Shown in pieces: positions 8,301 to 18,200 of a stretch of DNA of 64,000 bases (positions are counted from its first letter, which is position 1; every line of letters begins with the position of its first letter). The translations under genes were made by a program, and so were the position numbers. Below the pieces are notes generated by a model. It saw only the letters and a list, made by a program, of their open reading frames with translations. It was not told where the DNA came from and did no database searches. This DNA comes from Streptomyces sp. WM4235 (lineage in GTDB: Bacteria > Actinomycetota > Actinomycetes > Streptomycetales > Streptomycetaceae), in assembly GCF_001279725.1 (NCBI RefSeq), contig NZ_LGDE01000226.1:130342-194341 (forward strand), given 5' to 3'.

Positions 8301-11300
8301 CGGGCGCGCTCGGCACCGAGCAGGGTCATGGCCTCGGACAGCTGCACCAGCATGGCGGCCTGGGTCTCGGCCAGCAGGTCGATCTGGCGGCTCAGCTCGG
8401 CGATCTCCGCGCGGTGCGCGTACTCGGTGGCCGAGGGACGCGCGGACTCCACGACGGGTGCGGGTGCCGATACGGGTACGGGTACGGGCGCGGGCGCCGG
8501 TACGGGTGCGGGTGCCGGTGCCGGTGCCGGTGCGAGCACGGTCAGCGGGGCGGGCTCCTCGGGCTCGGCGAACAGCGGGGTGCCCGAGCCGACCGAGGAA
8601 CCGGACGCGCCCGAGGAACCGGACGCACCGCCGTCGACCGAGGAACCGGACGCACCCGAGGAACGCGAGGCGATCAGGCGGGCCGTCAGCTCCGGGGTGC
8701 CCGCGTCCTCCAGCACGTCGCGGATCGCGATCCGCACCCCGAACTCGGCCTCCAACTGCCTGAGCATGCCGATGAGTTGCAGCGAGTCGGCACCGAGACC
8801 GATGAACGTCTGCCCGGCACGGACCTCGGCGAGGTCGTAACCGAGGTGGCGCGCGGTGAGTTCGAGTACGCGCCTGAGTACGTCCCGTTCGGTCATGCCG
8901 TCCTCCATGGAGCCTTGGTTCGTGGGTGCGCGGTCCGCCTCGGGACCGGAATGCGGTGGGGGCCCGGTCCAGTACGACCGGCGCTGGAAGGGGTACAAGG
9001 GCAGCGGGACGCGCCGACCGGCACAGCCGTCGAGGAGCGCGGCCCAGTCGACGGAGACGCCGGCGCAGTGCAGTCGGGCCACCGCCGTCCACGGGCCGTC
9101 CGCGTCGGCGCCCGGATCGCCGCCCTCGCGCCGGACGGGCGTGGCGGGCCAGGTGGGGACGCAGGTGGCGTCGGGTACCGCCCGGCGGGCCAGGCCGGTC
9201 AGGGGTGCGCCGTGTCCGAGCTCGACGAGGACTCCGACGGGCGCGAGGGTGCCCAGTGCCGCGTGGAAGTCCGCCGTGTGCCGGGCCTGACGGACCAGGT
9301 AATCGGCATCGGGGAGCCACCCGATCGGCCGGGTCCGGCCGTCGAGCCCGCTGACGAACTCCACCTGTACGGGGTGGAGTTCGACTTTGTCGGCGACGGC
9401 TCGGAACTCGTCCAGCACCGGGTCGAGCAGCGCGGTGTGGAAGGCGCGGTCCACGGGCAGCGGTTCGCTCGTCTCCCCGCGTTCGGCGAGCCAGGAGCGG
9501 GCCGCCTCCACAGCGGCCGGCCGGCCCGCGACGACGTGCTGCGCGGGCCCGTTGGACACGGCCAGTTCGAGGCGGCCGTGCGCCGACCGTCCGAGGGCGT
9601 CGAGGAGTTCCCGTACCCGTTCCAGGGGGCTGAACACGGCCAGCATGGCGCCGGGCTCGGTGCCCTGCATGAGCCGGCCGCGCCGGCACAGCAACCGCAT
9701 GCCGTCCTCGACCGTGAAGGCGCCCGCGACGCACAGGGCCGCGTACTCCCCCACGCTGTGCCCGGCGACGGCGGACGGGGTCACGCCCAGGTACCGCCAG
9801 AGCCGCGCCTGGGCGACCTGGAGGGCGAAGATCGCCGGTTGGGCGAAGTCGGTGTCCCACCGGCCGGGTCCCTCACCGGTGACGACCCGGGCGAGGAAGT
9901 GGTCCTCCCCGGTCTCCTCCCGGTGGATCCGGGCGCACTCCCTCAGCACCTCGGCCGCCTGGGGGAAGCGCGCGGCGAGCGCGCCGGCCATCCCGGGCCG
10001 GCCGCTGCCCTGGCCGCTGAAGACGAACGCGGGCGCGGTCGGGGCCTGCGCCTCGACCGTCCCGGTGTGGTGGGCGGTGACCCCGTCGGCGCGGACCGGG
10101 GCCGCCGCCCGCGCCGCCGGCGGCTGCGCGCCGTCGTACCGCGCCGGGTCCCCGAGGTACGCGTCCAGGGCCTCGGCCAGGCGCCCGGCGGGCGCGGTGA
10201 CGACGAGCCGGTGGCGCAGGTGGCGCCGGCCGAGGGCCAGGGTGGTGAGCACGTCGGCGGGGGCGAGGTCCGGGCGCCGGCGCAGGGTGTCGCGCAGCGC
10301 CCGGGCGCTGTCCTCCAGGGCTCGGGGGCTCTGCGCCGACAGGGGCAGCAGGGCGGGGAGCGGGCCGCCCGGGGGGCGTGCGGGGGCGTGCGGGGCCTCT
10401 TCGAGGATCACGTGCGCGTTGGTGCCTCCCATGCCGATGGAGTGCACGCCCGCCCGCCGCGGCCCGTCCGCGGCCCAAGGTGCGGCCTGCCGGGGCAGCG
10501 TGAACGGGCTGTCGTCGACGCCCAGCAGGGGGTTGGGACGGGTGAGGTTCACCAGCGGGGGGATCGTGGCGTGCCGCAGGACGAGGAGGGCCTTGATCAG
10601 TCCGGCGAGCCCGGCGGCGCTGTCCAGGTGGCCGATGGCGGGCTTGGTGGAGCCGAGGGCGCAGAATCCGGTGCGGTCTGTGTGCCGCCGGTAGGCCTCG
10701 GTGAGCGCGGCGAACTCGATCGGGTCGCCCTTGTAGGTGCCGGTGCCGTGCGCCTCCAGATAGCCGATCGTGTCGGCCCCGACCCCGGCGTTCGCCAGTG
10801 CGCCGAGCACCGCGTCCCGCTGGCCCGCGACGCCGGGGGCCGCGAAGCCGGCCTTGTCCGCGCCGTCGTTGGTCACGGCGGAGCCCAGGATCACCCCGTG
10901 CACGGTGTCCCCGTCGGCGAGCGCCTTCGCCAGGGGCTTGAGGAGGACGGCGGCCACCCCGTTGCCGCCGACCGTGCCGTCGGCCGCCGCGTCGAAGGCC
11001 CGTACGGCGCCGGTGCGGGAGAGCGTCGATCCCCGTACGTGCCGGTGCCCGGTGATCTGTGGCAGGTGCAGCGCGGCGGAGCCCACCACCATCAGGTCGG
11101 CGTCGCCGGCGAGCAGCGCCTGGCAGGCCAGGTGGACGGAGACCAGGCCGCTGGAGCAGGCGGTGGCGACGTTGACGGCGGGTCCGGTGAGTCCGAGCCG
11201 GAAGGCGGCGCGGTTGGCGGTGAAATCGGGGTAGTTGCCGACCTGGATCTGCTTGACCTCGGCCCAGTCACCCGAAACACCCGGGTCGCCCGAAGCACCC

Positions 11301-11755
11301 GAGTCGCCTGAAGCACCCGGGTCGCCCGAGTCGCCTGAAGCGCCCTGCCGGCCGATCTGATTCGCGAGGTAGCTGTGCAGGGAGTACAGGCGGTAGCCGA
11401 TGCTCGCGTACACGCCGACCCGCTCGGAGGTGCCGGCATGACCGCCGTCCTCCAGCGCGTGGTGGCAGCACTCCAGGAACAGCCGCTGCTGGGGGTCGGT
11501 CAGGGTGGCCTCGCGGCCGCTCATCCCGAAGAAGGCGGCGTCGAAGCCGTCGATGTCGGGCAGCAGCGCGCTCGCGCCCGTGAAGTCCGGGGCCCGGTAG
11601 AGGTCTTCGGGTAACCCGGCGGCCGCGAATTCGTCGTCGGTGAAGGGGCGTACGTGCGATGCGCCGGAGCGGATGTCGTCCCAGTACCGCGCGGGTGTGT
11701 CAGCCCCCGGAAACCTCAGCGCCATCCCGATGACTGCCACGCGCCGGTCCTGCAT
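8297..11755 (-). CDS. Type I polyketide synthase module KS-AT-ACP
   Basis: A 1152-residue single extension module without reductive domains. The ketosynthase occupies about 1-430, with its Cys in ATACSSGL near residue 198 and both His motifs (EAHGTGT, GHLDSAAG). The acyltransferase (about 560-870) has GQGSGR and the nucleophile GHSVGE near 664; RAFH where malonyl-specific enzymes carry HAFH points to malonyl-CoA. The ACP has its Ser in GADSLQ near 988. A repeat-rich tail with a short C-terminal helix may dock to the next protein. The ATG at 11755 follows GAGGGAGGGAG, inside the end of the MFS gene. A KS-AT-ACP followed by an AMT protein is the arrangement that makes beta-amino acyl units (as in mycosubtilin-type lines). 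Odd: a 27-residue Gly/Ser/Asp repeat interrupts the KS near residue 140. Confidence 0.93.
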   Translation of the reverse strand: MQDRRVAVIGMALRFPGADTPARYWDDIRSGASHVRPFTDDEFAAAGLPEDLYRAPDFTGASALLPDIDGFDAAFFGMSGREATLTDPQQRLFLECCHHALEDGGHAGTSERVGVYASIGYRLYSLHSYLANQIGRQGASGDSGDPGASGDSGASGDPGVSGDWAEVKQIQVGNYPDFTANRAAFRLGLTGPAVNVATACSSGLVSVHLACQALLAGDADLMVVGSAALHLPQITGHRHVRGSTLSRTGAVRAFDAAADGTVGGNGVAAVLLKPLAKALADGDTVHGVILGSAVTNDGADKAGFAAPGVAGQRDAVLGALANAGVGADTIGYLEAHGTGTYKGDPIEFAALTEAYRRHTDRTGFCALGSTKPAIGHLDSAAGLAGLIKALLVLRHATIPPLVNLTRPNPLLGVDDSPFTLPRQAAPWAADGPRRAGVHSIGMGGTNAHVILEEAPHAPARPPGGPLPALLPLSAQSPRALEDSARALRDTLRRRPDLAPADVLTTLALGRRHLRHRLVVTAPAGRLAEALDAYLGDPARYDGAQPPAARAAAPVRADGVTAHHTGTVEAQAPTAPAFVFSGQGSGRPGMAGALAARFPQAAEVLRECARIHREETGEDHFLARVVTGEGPGRWDTDFAQPAIFALQVAQARLWRYLGVTPSAVAGHSVGEYAALCVAGAFTVEDGMRLLCRRGRLMQGTEPGAMLAVFSPLERVRELLDALGRSAHGRLELAVSNGPAQHVVAGRPAAVEAARSWLAERGETSEPLPVDRAFHTALLDPVLDEFRAVADKVELHPVQVEFVSGLDGRTRPIGWLPDADYLVRQARHTADFHAALGTLAPVGVLVELGHGAPLTGLARRAVPDATCVPTWPATPVRREGGDPGADADGPWTAVARLHCAGVSVDWAALLDGCAGRRVPLPLYPFQRRSYWTGPPPHSGPEADRAPTNQGSMEDGMTERDVLRRVLELTARHLGYDLAEVRAGQTFIGLGADSLQLIGMLRQLEAEFGVRIAIRDVLEDAGTPELTARLIASRSSGASGSSVDGGASGSSGASGSSVGSGTPLFAEPEEPAPLTVLAPAPAPAPAPVPAPAPVPVPVSAPAPVVESARPSATEYAHRAEIAELSRQIDLLAETQAAMLVQLSEAMTLLGAERAR
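8453..8536. repeat. Short tandem repeats in the PKS C-terminal linker
   Basis: Six-bp units (GGGTRC, GGTGCC) repeated many times encode an alternating Ala-Pro/Val-Pro linker after the ACP. A second repetitive stretch (about 8580-8675, units containing GAGGAACCGGACGC) encodes Ser/Gly-rich repeats just upstream in the protein. Confidence 0.8.
11270..11346. repeat. In-frame 9/18-bp repeats inserted in the ketosynthase
   Basis: Alternating 9-bp units (GTCGCCCGA, GCACCCGGG and variants) encode a run of Gly-Ala-Ser-Gly-Asp-like residues in the loop between the ANQIG segment and the conserved NYPDFTANRAAF segment of the KS. Most KS domains have no such insertion at this point. Confidence 0.8.
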
Positions 11756-13136
11756 CGCCGCTCCCTCCCTCGTCGCTGTCCGCCGTCGCCTTCCGCGACG
11801 CGTTGCGCTGCCAGAGCACCTGTGCCACGAAGACCAGGGCCACGAGGATGGCGGCGCCGTGCGCGACGGCGACGACCGACAGCGGGGTGAAGGCGTCCAG
11901 CGCGGTCGCGACCACGATCATCCCGATGCCGAAGCCGAGGTTCTCGACGGTCGCGGAGAGCCCGAAGGCGTGGGTGCGCAGGTCGCTGGGGAGGGTCTGC
12001 AGGTGCGAGGTGTACGAGACTTCGGTGACCCCGTCGGCCGCCCCGGCGAGCAGGGCGATCACGATCGTCGCCGCCCACGGGAACCCGGCGAACGCCAGGA
12101 TGAAGGTGCCCGACATGACGATGGTGCCGAGTCCGAAGCCAAGCGATCCGACGGCGCGTTCGGTGCGCTTCGCGTACCGGCGCAGCACCTGTTGGGCGAG
12201 GACGTTGCCGATGGCCCACACGCACCAGAAGACGCTGACGAAGACGGCCGGGGAGTCGGCGTCGAGTCGGGTGGAGTACACGGGCAGGGCGGCGTTGTGC
12301 GAGGACGACCCCAGTGCGTCGACCCCGCGCAACGCCACCATCAGCAGCAGGGCGGGGGCCGCTCCCAGCGCGGCGAGCGCGGCGGAGGACCGGATCTTCC
12401 CCTTCGTCCCCTCGGCGCCCTCCGGGTCGCCCTTGCCCTTCGCGCCGTCGGCCGTGGCGTCGGCCGCGTCCCGGGTCATCGGCAGCAGGGCGACGGTGAG
12501 GGCGCAGACCAGGAAGGTGCCCATGTCCGCGAGGAAGGCGGCGGTGTAGCCCATCAGCGAGACCACGACGCCCGAGGAGGCGAAGCCGGCCACCATGGCC
12601 ATGGAACGCCAACTGACCATCAGCGAGTTGGCCCACGTGGTGCGGCCCTCGCCGACCATGTGCGGGATCGAGCTGCGGAACGCGACCATGAACAGGGTGC
12701 CCGCGGCGCCGACCACGGCGGAGACGGTGAACAGCGAGGCCGTGTGGTACTCGTCCGGCACCAGCACGAGGAGCAGCATCGCCGCCGCCTGGAGCAGGTT
12801 CGCCCAGAGCATGGCGCCCTTGGCGGACCAGCGGGCCAGGAGCGGTCCGGCGACCAGACCGGTCAGGAACCCGGCGGCGAACCGCACGGTCATGAACGCG
12901 CCCACGGCCAAAGCCCGGTTGGTCACCGCGTACACGTACAGGTTCAGCGCGACCAGGTTGAGGAAGGTGCCGTACGAGGAGATCGCGTAACCGGCCACCA
13001 GGATCCGGTACCGACGCTCCTTGAGAGCCGTGCCGGAGGTCACGGATGGGCCTGTGGCGCGAAGGCGTCGTCCCGAACCGAACCAGACATGGATGACTTC
13101 CCCCTCGAACGCCCGCGCAGAGTGCCTGGCGAACAT
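11700..13136 (-). CDS. MFS transporter, probable product exporter
   Basis: A membrane protein of up to 478 residues with about 11-12 hydrophobic helices and a charged cytoplasmic loop (GAKGKGDPEGAEGTKGK) between the two halves, resembling EntS-like MFS exporters of peptides and siderophores. It is the first gene of the leftward operon and overlaps the PKS start by 56 bp, so export and synthesis are co-expressed. The start is uncertain: the ATG at 13136 has no clear ribosome site, and a GTG at 13043 would give a protein beginning directly before the first helix (447 residues). It lies back to back with the LuxR-type regulator. Confidence 0.85.
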   Translation of the reverse strand: MFARHSARAFEGEVIHVWFGSGRRLRATGPSVTSGTALKERRYRILVAGYAISSYGTFLNLVALNLYVYAVTNRALAVGAFMTVRFAAGFLTGLVAGPLLARWSAKGAMLWANLLQAAAMLLLVLVPDEYHTASLFTVSAVVGAAGTLFMVAFRSSIPHMVGEGRTTWANSLMVSWRSMAMVAGFASSGVVVSLMGYTAAFLADMGTFLVCALTVALLPMTRDAADATADGAKGKGDPEGAEGTKGKIRSSAALAALGAAPALLLMVALRGVDALGSSSHNAALPVYSTRLDADSPAVFVSVFWCVWAIGNVLAQQVLRRYAKRTERAVGSLGFGLGTIVMSGTFILAFAGFPWAATIVIALLAGAADGVTEVSYTSHLQTLPSDLRTHAFGLSATVENLGFGIGMIVVATALDAFTPLSVVAVAHGAAILVALVFVAQVLWQRNASRKATADSDEGGSGDAGPARGSHRDGAEVSGG

Positions 13137-13183
13137 AAACCGGCGGCCCTGCGCTCATAGGGATATCGGGTTGCACGAATGTA

Positions 13184-14194
13184 ATGTGCACAGTTGTGAA
13201 GCAAGATCATTTCGGCACAGTCGGATGCGATTGCGACGAATCGCCCCCAAACCCCCAGCCCTGCACGGCCGCTCTGACCGCCTACCGCACGGCGCTGCGC
13301 GAGGGCCGCGCCCCGCGCGAGGGGCTGCCGTCCTGTCTGTGGAGGCTCCATCTCGTCATGGAGGACCGCGAGGACCCCGGGTACGCCGTACCCGTCACAC
13401 CCGCCGCCGCGACCTTCGCCACGCTGGGCCCACTGGAGGACCTCCTCGCGGAGCAGCGCCGCTCCGTGCGCGCCGCGAAGGCCCGGCTGTCCGTCTTCGA
13501 GGCGGTGTACGCGCAGGAGCAGGACGCGGCGCGCCCCGCCCCGGTCCGACTCGTCGGCCAGGACGTCATCAGCGCCACGCTGGAGGCGGCCGTCGGCTGC
13601 TGCCGGGAGGAACTGCGCACCGTGCAGCCCGGCGGCGGACGCCCCGAAGGGGCCCTCGCCGAGGCCCTGGAGCGGGACCTGCGCGCGCTGGAACGAGGCG
13701 TGCGCCAACGAACCCTCTACCAACACACCGTCCAGACACACCGACCCACCATGTGGTACATCGAGCAGGTCACGGCGGCCGGCGCCGAGGTCCGCAGCCA
13801 GGCCGAGATCATCGAACGCGTCATCATCTGCGATCAGGACGTGGCGTTCATCCAACTGTCCGACGAACCCGCCGAGGGCGCACTGCACATCGACGACCCG
13901 TCGCTGGTGCGTTTCCTGACCCGGTACTTCGACCAGACCTGGGAGCGTTCCACCCCGATCCTCCCCACCGGTTCCGCCTCCCGCGGCCCGATCGTCACCT
14001 CCGACCTGCAACGGACCATCCTGCGCGCGGTGATCGGCGGCGAGACCGACAGCTCCATCGCCCGCCGACTGGGCATGAGCCGCCGCAGCGTCGCCGAACA
14101 CATACGCAAAGTCTCCCTGGAACTGGGCAGCGGAAGCCGGGCCCAACTCGGCTACCTGCTGGCCGCGTCGGGCCTGCTGGACGACGAGAGCTGA
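13184..14194 (+). CDS. LuxR-type transcriptional regulator
   Basis: A 336-residue protein with a C-terminal helix-turn-helix of the LuxR/GerE type at about 268-325 (LQRTILRAVIGGETDSSIAR then RLGMSRRSVAEHIRKV). The N-terminal two thirds have no receiver motif and resemble the helical and phospholipase-D-like segments of TrmB/LuxR-like actinobacterial regulators that sit beside biosynthetic genes. It is divergent from the exporter-PKS operon with only 47 bp between the outermost starts, so it is the likely local switch. No clear ribosome site precedes the ATG at 13184; a GTG at 13195 is an alternative. Confidence 0.85.
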   Translation: MCTVVKQDHFGTVGCDCDESPPNPQPCTAALTAYRTALREGRAPREGLPSCLWRLHLVMEDREDPGYAVPVTPAAATFATLGPLEDLLAEQRRSVRAAKARLSVFEAVYAQEQDAARPAPVRLVGQDVISATLEAAVGCCREELRTVQPGGGRPEGALAEALERDLRALERGVRQRTLYQHTVQTHRPTMWYIEQVTAAGAEVRSQAEIIERVIICDQDVAFIQLSDEPAEGALHIDDPSLVRFLTRYFDQTWERSTPILPTGSASRGPIVTSDLQRTILRAVIGGETDSSIARRLGMSRRSVAEHIRKVSLELGSGSRAQLGYLLAASGLLDDES

Positions 14195-15211
14195 CGCCCG
14201 GGGGTGGGGCGGGCGCGGGGATTCGGGCGGCGCGGACGGCTCGGCGGCGCGGAGCACGGGCCCTGGTCCCGGTCCTCTGAGAGCCGGCCTGCAATGGCCT
14301 CACCCAACTCATCACCCTGGCATCACTCGCGGTGATCCATTCGGGGCACGGAAGGGGGACGACCGCGCCTAGTGGTCGCAGCCGGCGTCGAAGACCAGCC
14401 GTACTTCCAGCCCCCATACAACTGTCGGTCAGTGCGGAACTCGAGTCGCCCGGGAGTGTGCGGCTAAAACCTGAAGGCGCTTTTGGAGTTCCACTTGAAC
14501 CAGCTCGTCGGGGGTTTACTCCGCGAGGGGTGAGGCCTCAGGTCGGCCATTCCCTGGCCTTTATCGGGCAACCCCAACACAATCCGCGCGCTCGCGGCGG
14601 CGGTACGGTTTCACTCGACTTCGACGAAGCGGAATGCGTCCGCGCAGGCCCACCCTCGCGGGGATCCCGGACGGCGGTGTCGATCTCCTCTCCGAGGAGA
14701 TCGAATCCTTTCAGCCACACCTCTACCGTAGGGCTATCGTCGTCCCGTCGGCTGCCTCGGGCACAGCTTCGGCGCCCTCCACGGAAGGCGCCTATGCGGT
14801 ATGAGTTCGGCTCGGCAAGGTCGGTAACCACCCCCAGTTCGCCGGGTCGACGCCTGCGGCGAGGCGCCAACAGACCTACCCTCGGCCAGGCGCCCTGGGG
14901 CGCGCCTTGGACTGCCTCCTCACCTCGGAACGGGTGGATTCCGATGTCAAGCGCGGTCTGACCGCAGGTCGCCAGAAGCGGAACCGGGCTGTACGAGTAA
15001 CGAACCTGCCCCTTGTTCCCTCGCCTCCGACGCCGACCTCGATTACGCCGCGGCTACTTCCGGGGCACTGGCTGCACATTCAACGAGGATCCTTTGAGTT
15101 CTGCACACCAAGTGATCACCATCACGGAAAGGTGCATGCATCAACACATCGACCAAATGGGGTGGCCGACCTGTCGAATTCATTTGACAGGCGAGTCCTT
15201 GTGAGGGAACT
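14195..15211. other. Intergenic stretch without a convincing gene
   Basis: About 1 kb separates the regulator from the large secreted protein gene. Open frames exist on both strands, but none has a ribosome site, a recognisable domain or clear streptomycete third-position GC bias. The base composition is lower in GC than the flanking genes. The only strong structure seen is an 11-bp inverted repeat at 14680-14704. It may be a decayed gene region plus the upstream regulatory DNA of the 15212 gene. Confidence 0.5.
14680..14704. repeat. Perfect 11-bp inverted repeat with 3-nt centre
   Basis: The arms TCGATCTCCTC and GAGGAGATCGA are perfectly complementary and separated by TCC. No U-rich tract follows, and it lies more than 400 bp from any confident gene, so it could be an operator-like site or a leftover terminator. 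Confidence 0.6.
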
Positions 15212-18200
15212 GTGAGCCCGATCTTTGTCCGTTCAATGTTCACAGCGAGGAACTCCACCTTGAGGCGATCAACTTCCCGTTCGTGGATATCGAGGCCGGG
15301 GGCCTCGCCACACGAACATGCTTTTCGGACACGGTTACGACCGATTTCCGGCGTCGCGGTGCTGTCTCTGAGCCTTGGCCTTCTGGCCGCACCGACCGCT
15401 GCCGCAGCAGCAACCGGCGGCGGTGATCGCACCTTCGGCCCCGCCGACACGAGCTGGCCCGCCTTACCGCCCAAGACCCCGACCGCGGACGAGGCGGCGC
15501 TCGACAAGGCGCGGGCCCAGGCCAAAAGCACGGGCAAGCCCGTCGTCGTCGGCTTTCTGACCACGGCGACCTCGCAGACCGTCGCCAACCCCGACGGCAC
15601 CCTCGGTACTGACGCCTCTCCCATTCCACAGCGCGTGCGCAAGGCCGATGGCACCTGGCAGGGCATCGACACCACGCTGCGGGTCAGCGCTGACGGCACG
15701 ATCACGCCGGCTGCCGTGCCGTCGAAGCTGGCGTTCTCCGGCGGCGGTCGGGGCCCGATGGCCACCATGGCCACGGGCGACGGCAAGAAACTCGCCATCA
15801 AGGCTCCGTTCTCGCTGCCCGAGCCCGTGCTCAACGGCGACAGCGCTCTCTACGCGAACGTTCTGCCCGATGTCGACCTGGAGCTGACCGCCACCACGCT
15901 CGGTGGCTGGCGTCAGGTCCTGGTGGTGCGCACCGCGCAGGCCGCAGCGAATCCCGCGGTCAGGAAGCTGCATCTGGACGTGGTCGCCGACGGGTTGACG
16001 GTGAGCGCGGACGTGGCAGGCAACCTCAGGGCGGCCGACGCGGACGGGAAGTCCCGCTTCACCGCTCCCACTCCGGTGATGTGGGACTCCGCCGTGCCCG
16101 CCGGCCGGCAGGAGGCCCCGGCCGGTCCCTCGGCCCGGTCCATGCCCGCCGACGGCCAGAGAAGTGGTTCCACCCCGGATGGTTCGACCTCGGACGGGCC
16201 CGGCGCGGGCGCCACCGTTGCCAAGGTCGCCGCCACCGCCACCAGCGGAGGCATAGACCTGGTCCCTGACGCCCAGGCCCTCGGCCAGGGCACCGGTCCG
16301 TGGTTCATCGACCCGGGCTGGAATCCGACCACGGACAGCAATGGGGTACAGGCCTGGGCTCAGGTCCAGGAGGCGTTCCCGGCCACCAACGAGTACAACG
16401 GCACGCAGTTCGGACAGGACATTCCGGCCTCGGGCTACTGCGGCTACATCAACTCCGCGTCCAACTGCGAGCCGACGGGGCGCACCCGAGCCTACTTCCA
16501 GGTGGGCATCGAGCGGTTCCTGCACGACCGGTCTGCGGTGGTGCTCGAAGCGCGGCTGAAGGCGACCGTCGTCAGCTCCTCCAGCCCGTCCACCAAGACC
16601 CCGATGGGCCTGTACGACACGGGCACCATCAGCGACCCGACCAGCTGGAACCGCCAGCCGTGCGGGACCGGTTCCGTCATGGCCGGCTGCCGGAACATCG
16701 GCACGGTGTGGATATCAGGTACCGGCGAGATCGACTACGGCGTCCGCGACACCATCAAGACGGCCGTCGCGAAAGGCTGGCCCAACTTCACCTTCGGCTT
16801 CGCCCCCGACGACGAGTACAACAAGTACTACCGCCAGCACTTCAGCGCCAAAGGAGGCGAAGCCCCGCACCTCGTCGTCACGTACGACATCAAGCCCACG
16901 GTGAGCACCCCCCGCACGACTCCGACGCCAGGGTTCGCTAGCACCAACAGCTTCGCTCCCTGCAGCCCGTGGAACACCGCGGGCTGGCTCGGAGCCAACA
17001 CCGGCGCCGCACTCACCGTGAATGCCAATTCGCCCACTGGCCAGACCCTCAACACCAGTTTCAAGCTCTGGGACAACGACAACGGCAACAGCACCTCGAA
17101 CTTCGCCACTGGCTGGGTGTCCGGCGGAGACGTCACGGTGGGTTCCGGTGCTCTGACCGACGGCCACCGCTACGGCTGGCAGGCCCAGACCACGGACGAC
17201 ACCCTTGCCAGTGACGTCAGCACCCCCTGCTTCTTCCAGGTCGACCGCACACCGCCCACCGCCACCGTCGTGTCTGCCGACTTCCCCGCTTCGGGCACGC
17301 TCAACGCCAAGCCGCTGAAGTACGCCGGTGAGGCGGGAACATTCACCCTCACCGGGACGGATCCCGGTCCCGTCGGTGGCGGCCGATCCTCGGGGTTGGC
17401 CTGTGCCCGCTGGACCACCGACCCGGTCAGAGCCGCCGCGACGGACTGGAAGTGCACCGACACCACGGCGGGCATCGTCAAACTGACGGACGGTACCGCT
17501 GACATCCGGGTCACGCCCGCGCGGTGGGGCACGAACTTCGTCTACCTGCAGACGCAGGACGACGCGGGCAACGTGTCGCAGCCCGCCGTGTACGGCTACT
17601 ACGCGCCGTCCAACCCGAACAACCCCGCCAAGCCCGTCTTCGGTGACGTCAGCGGTGACCGAGTCCCGGACATCCTGCTGTCGGACTCCGCAGGTGATCT
17701 ACGTCGGATCGGCGGCGGGACCGACCCCAACACCGCGTCCAACGCGCCCTTCAAGACGCCTGACGACACGGACCCCCGGGCCGCGTTCAAGGCGTCGCCG
17801 TCCGGGAACGGTTGGGCGAACACTCAAGTCACCCACCGAGGCAGCCTCGGCTCCAAGAACGTCGACGACCTCATCGCCCACCAACCCGGCGACTCCGAGC
17901 TCTATGTCTATCCCAACGACGTCACCAGCGGACGTTTCGACGGCCAGGCTCCCATCAAGGCCGGCAAACCCACCAGCTGCGTCGCGTCGGACGGTTCCAC
18001 CAGCGTGACCTGCACCCAGTACGGTTACGGATCCGACTGGTCGAAAACGACGCAGATCGCAGCCTTCGGCGCCTTGGACGGCGACTCCGCCGTCCGGGAG
18101 GGCACCGGCGAGTACACCCTGCACCGCTCCAGCCTGCTGTTCGTGGAGAACGGGCGGCTGTGGTTGGGCCTGGCAGGCTCCGGTAACCAGCTCGACTCCC

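Noticed and set aside
484..9860. Very long open frames opposite and in other frames of the thioesterase, peptidase and megasynthase genes
   Set aside because: They are composition-driven frames of high-GC DNA with Arg/Pro/Gly-rich translations and no domain motifs.
13040..14280. Reverse-strand frame of about 405 codons across the LuxR-type regulator
   Set aside because: The forward frame has a clear LuxR-type helix-turn-helix and explains the codon bias.
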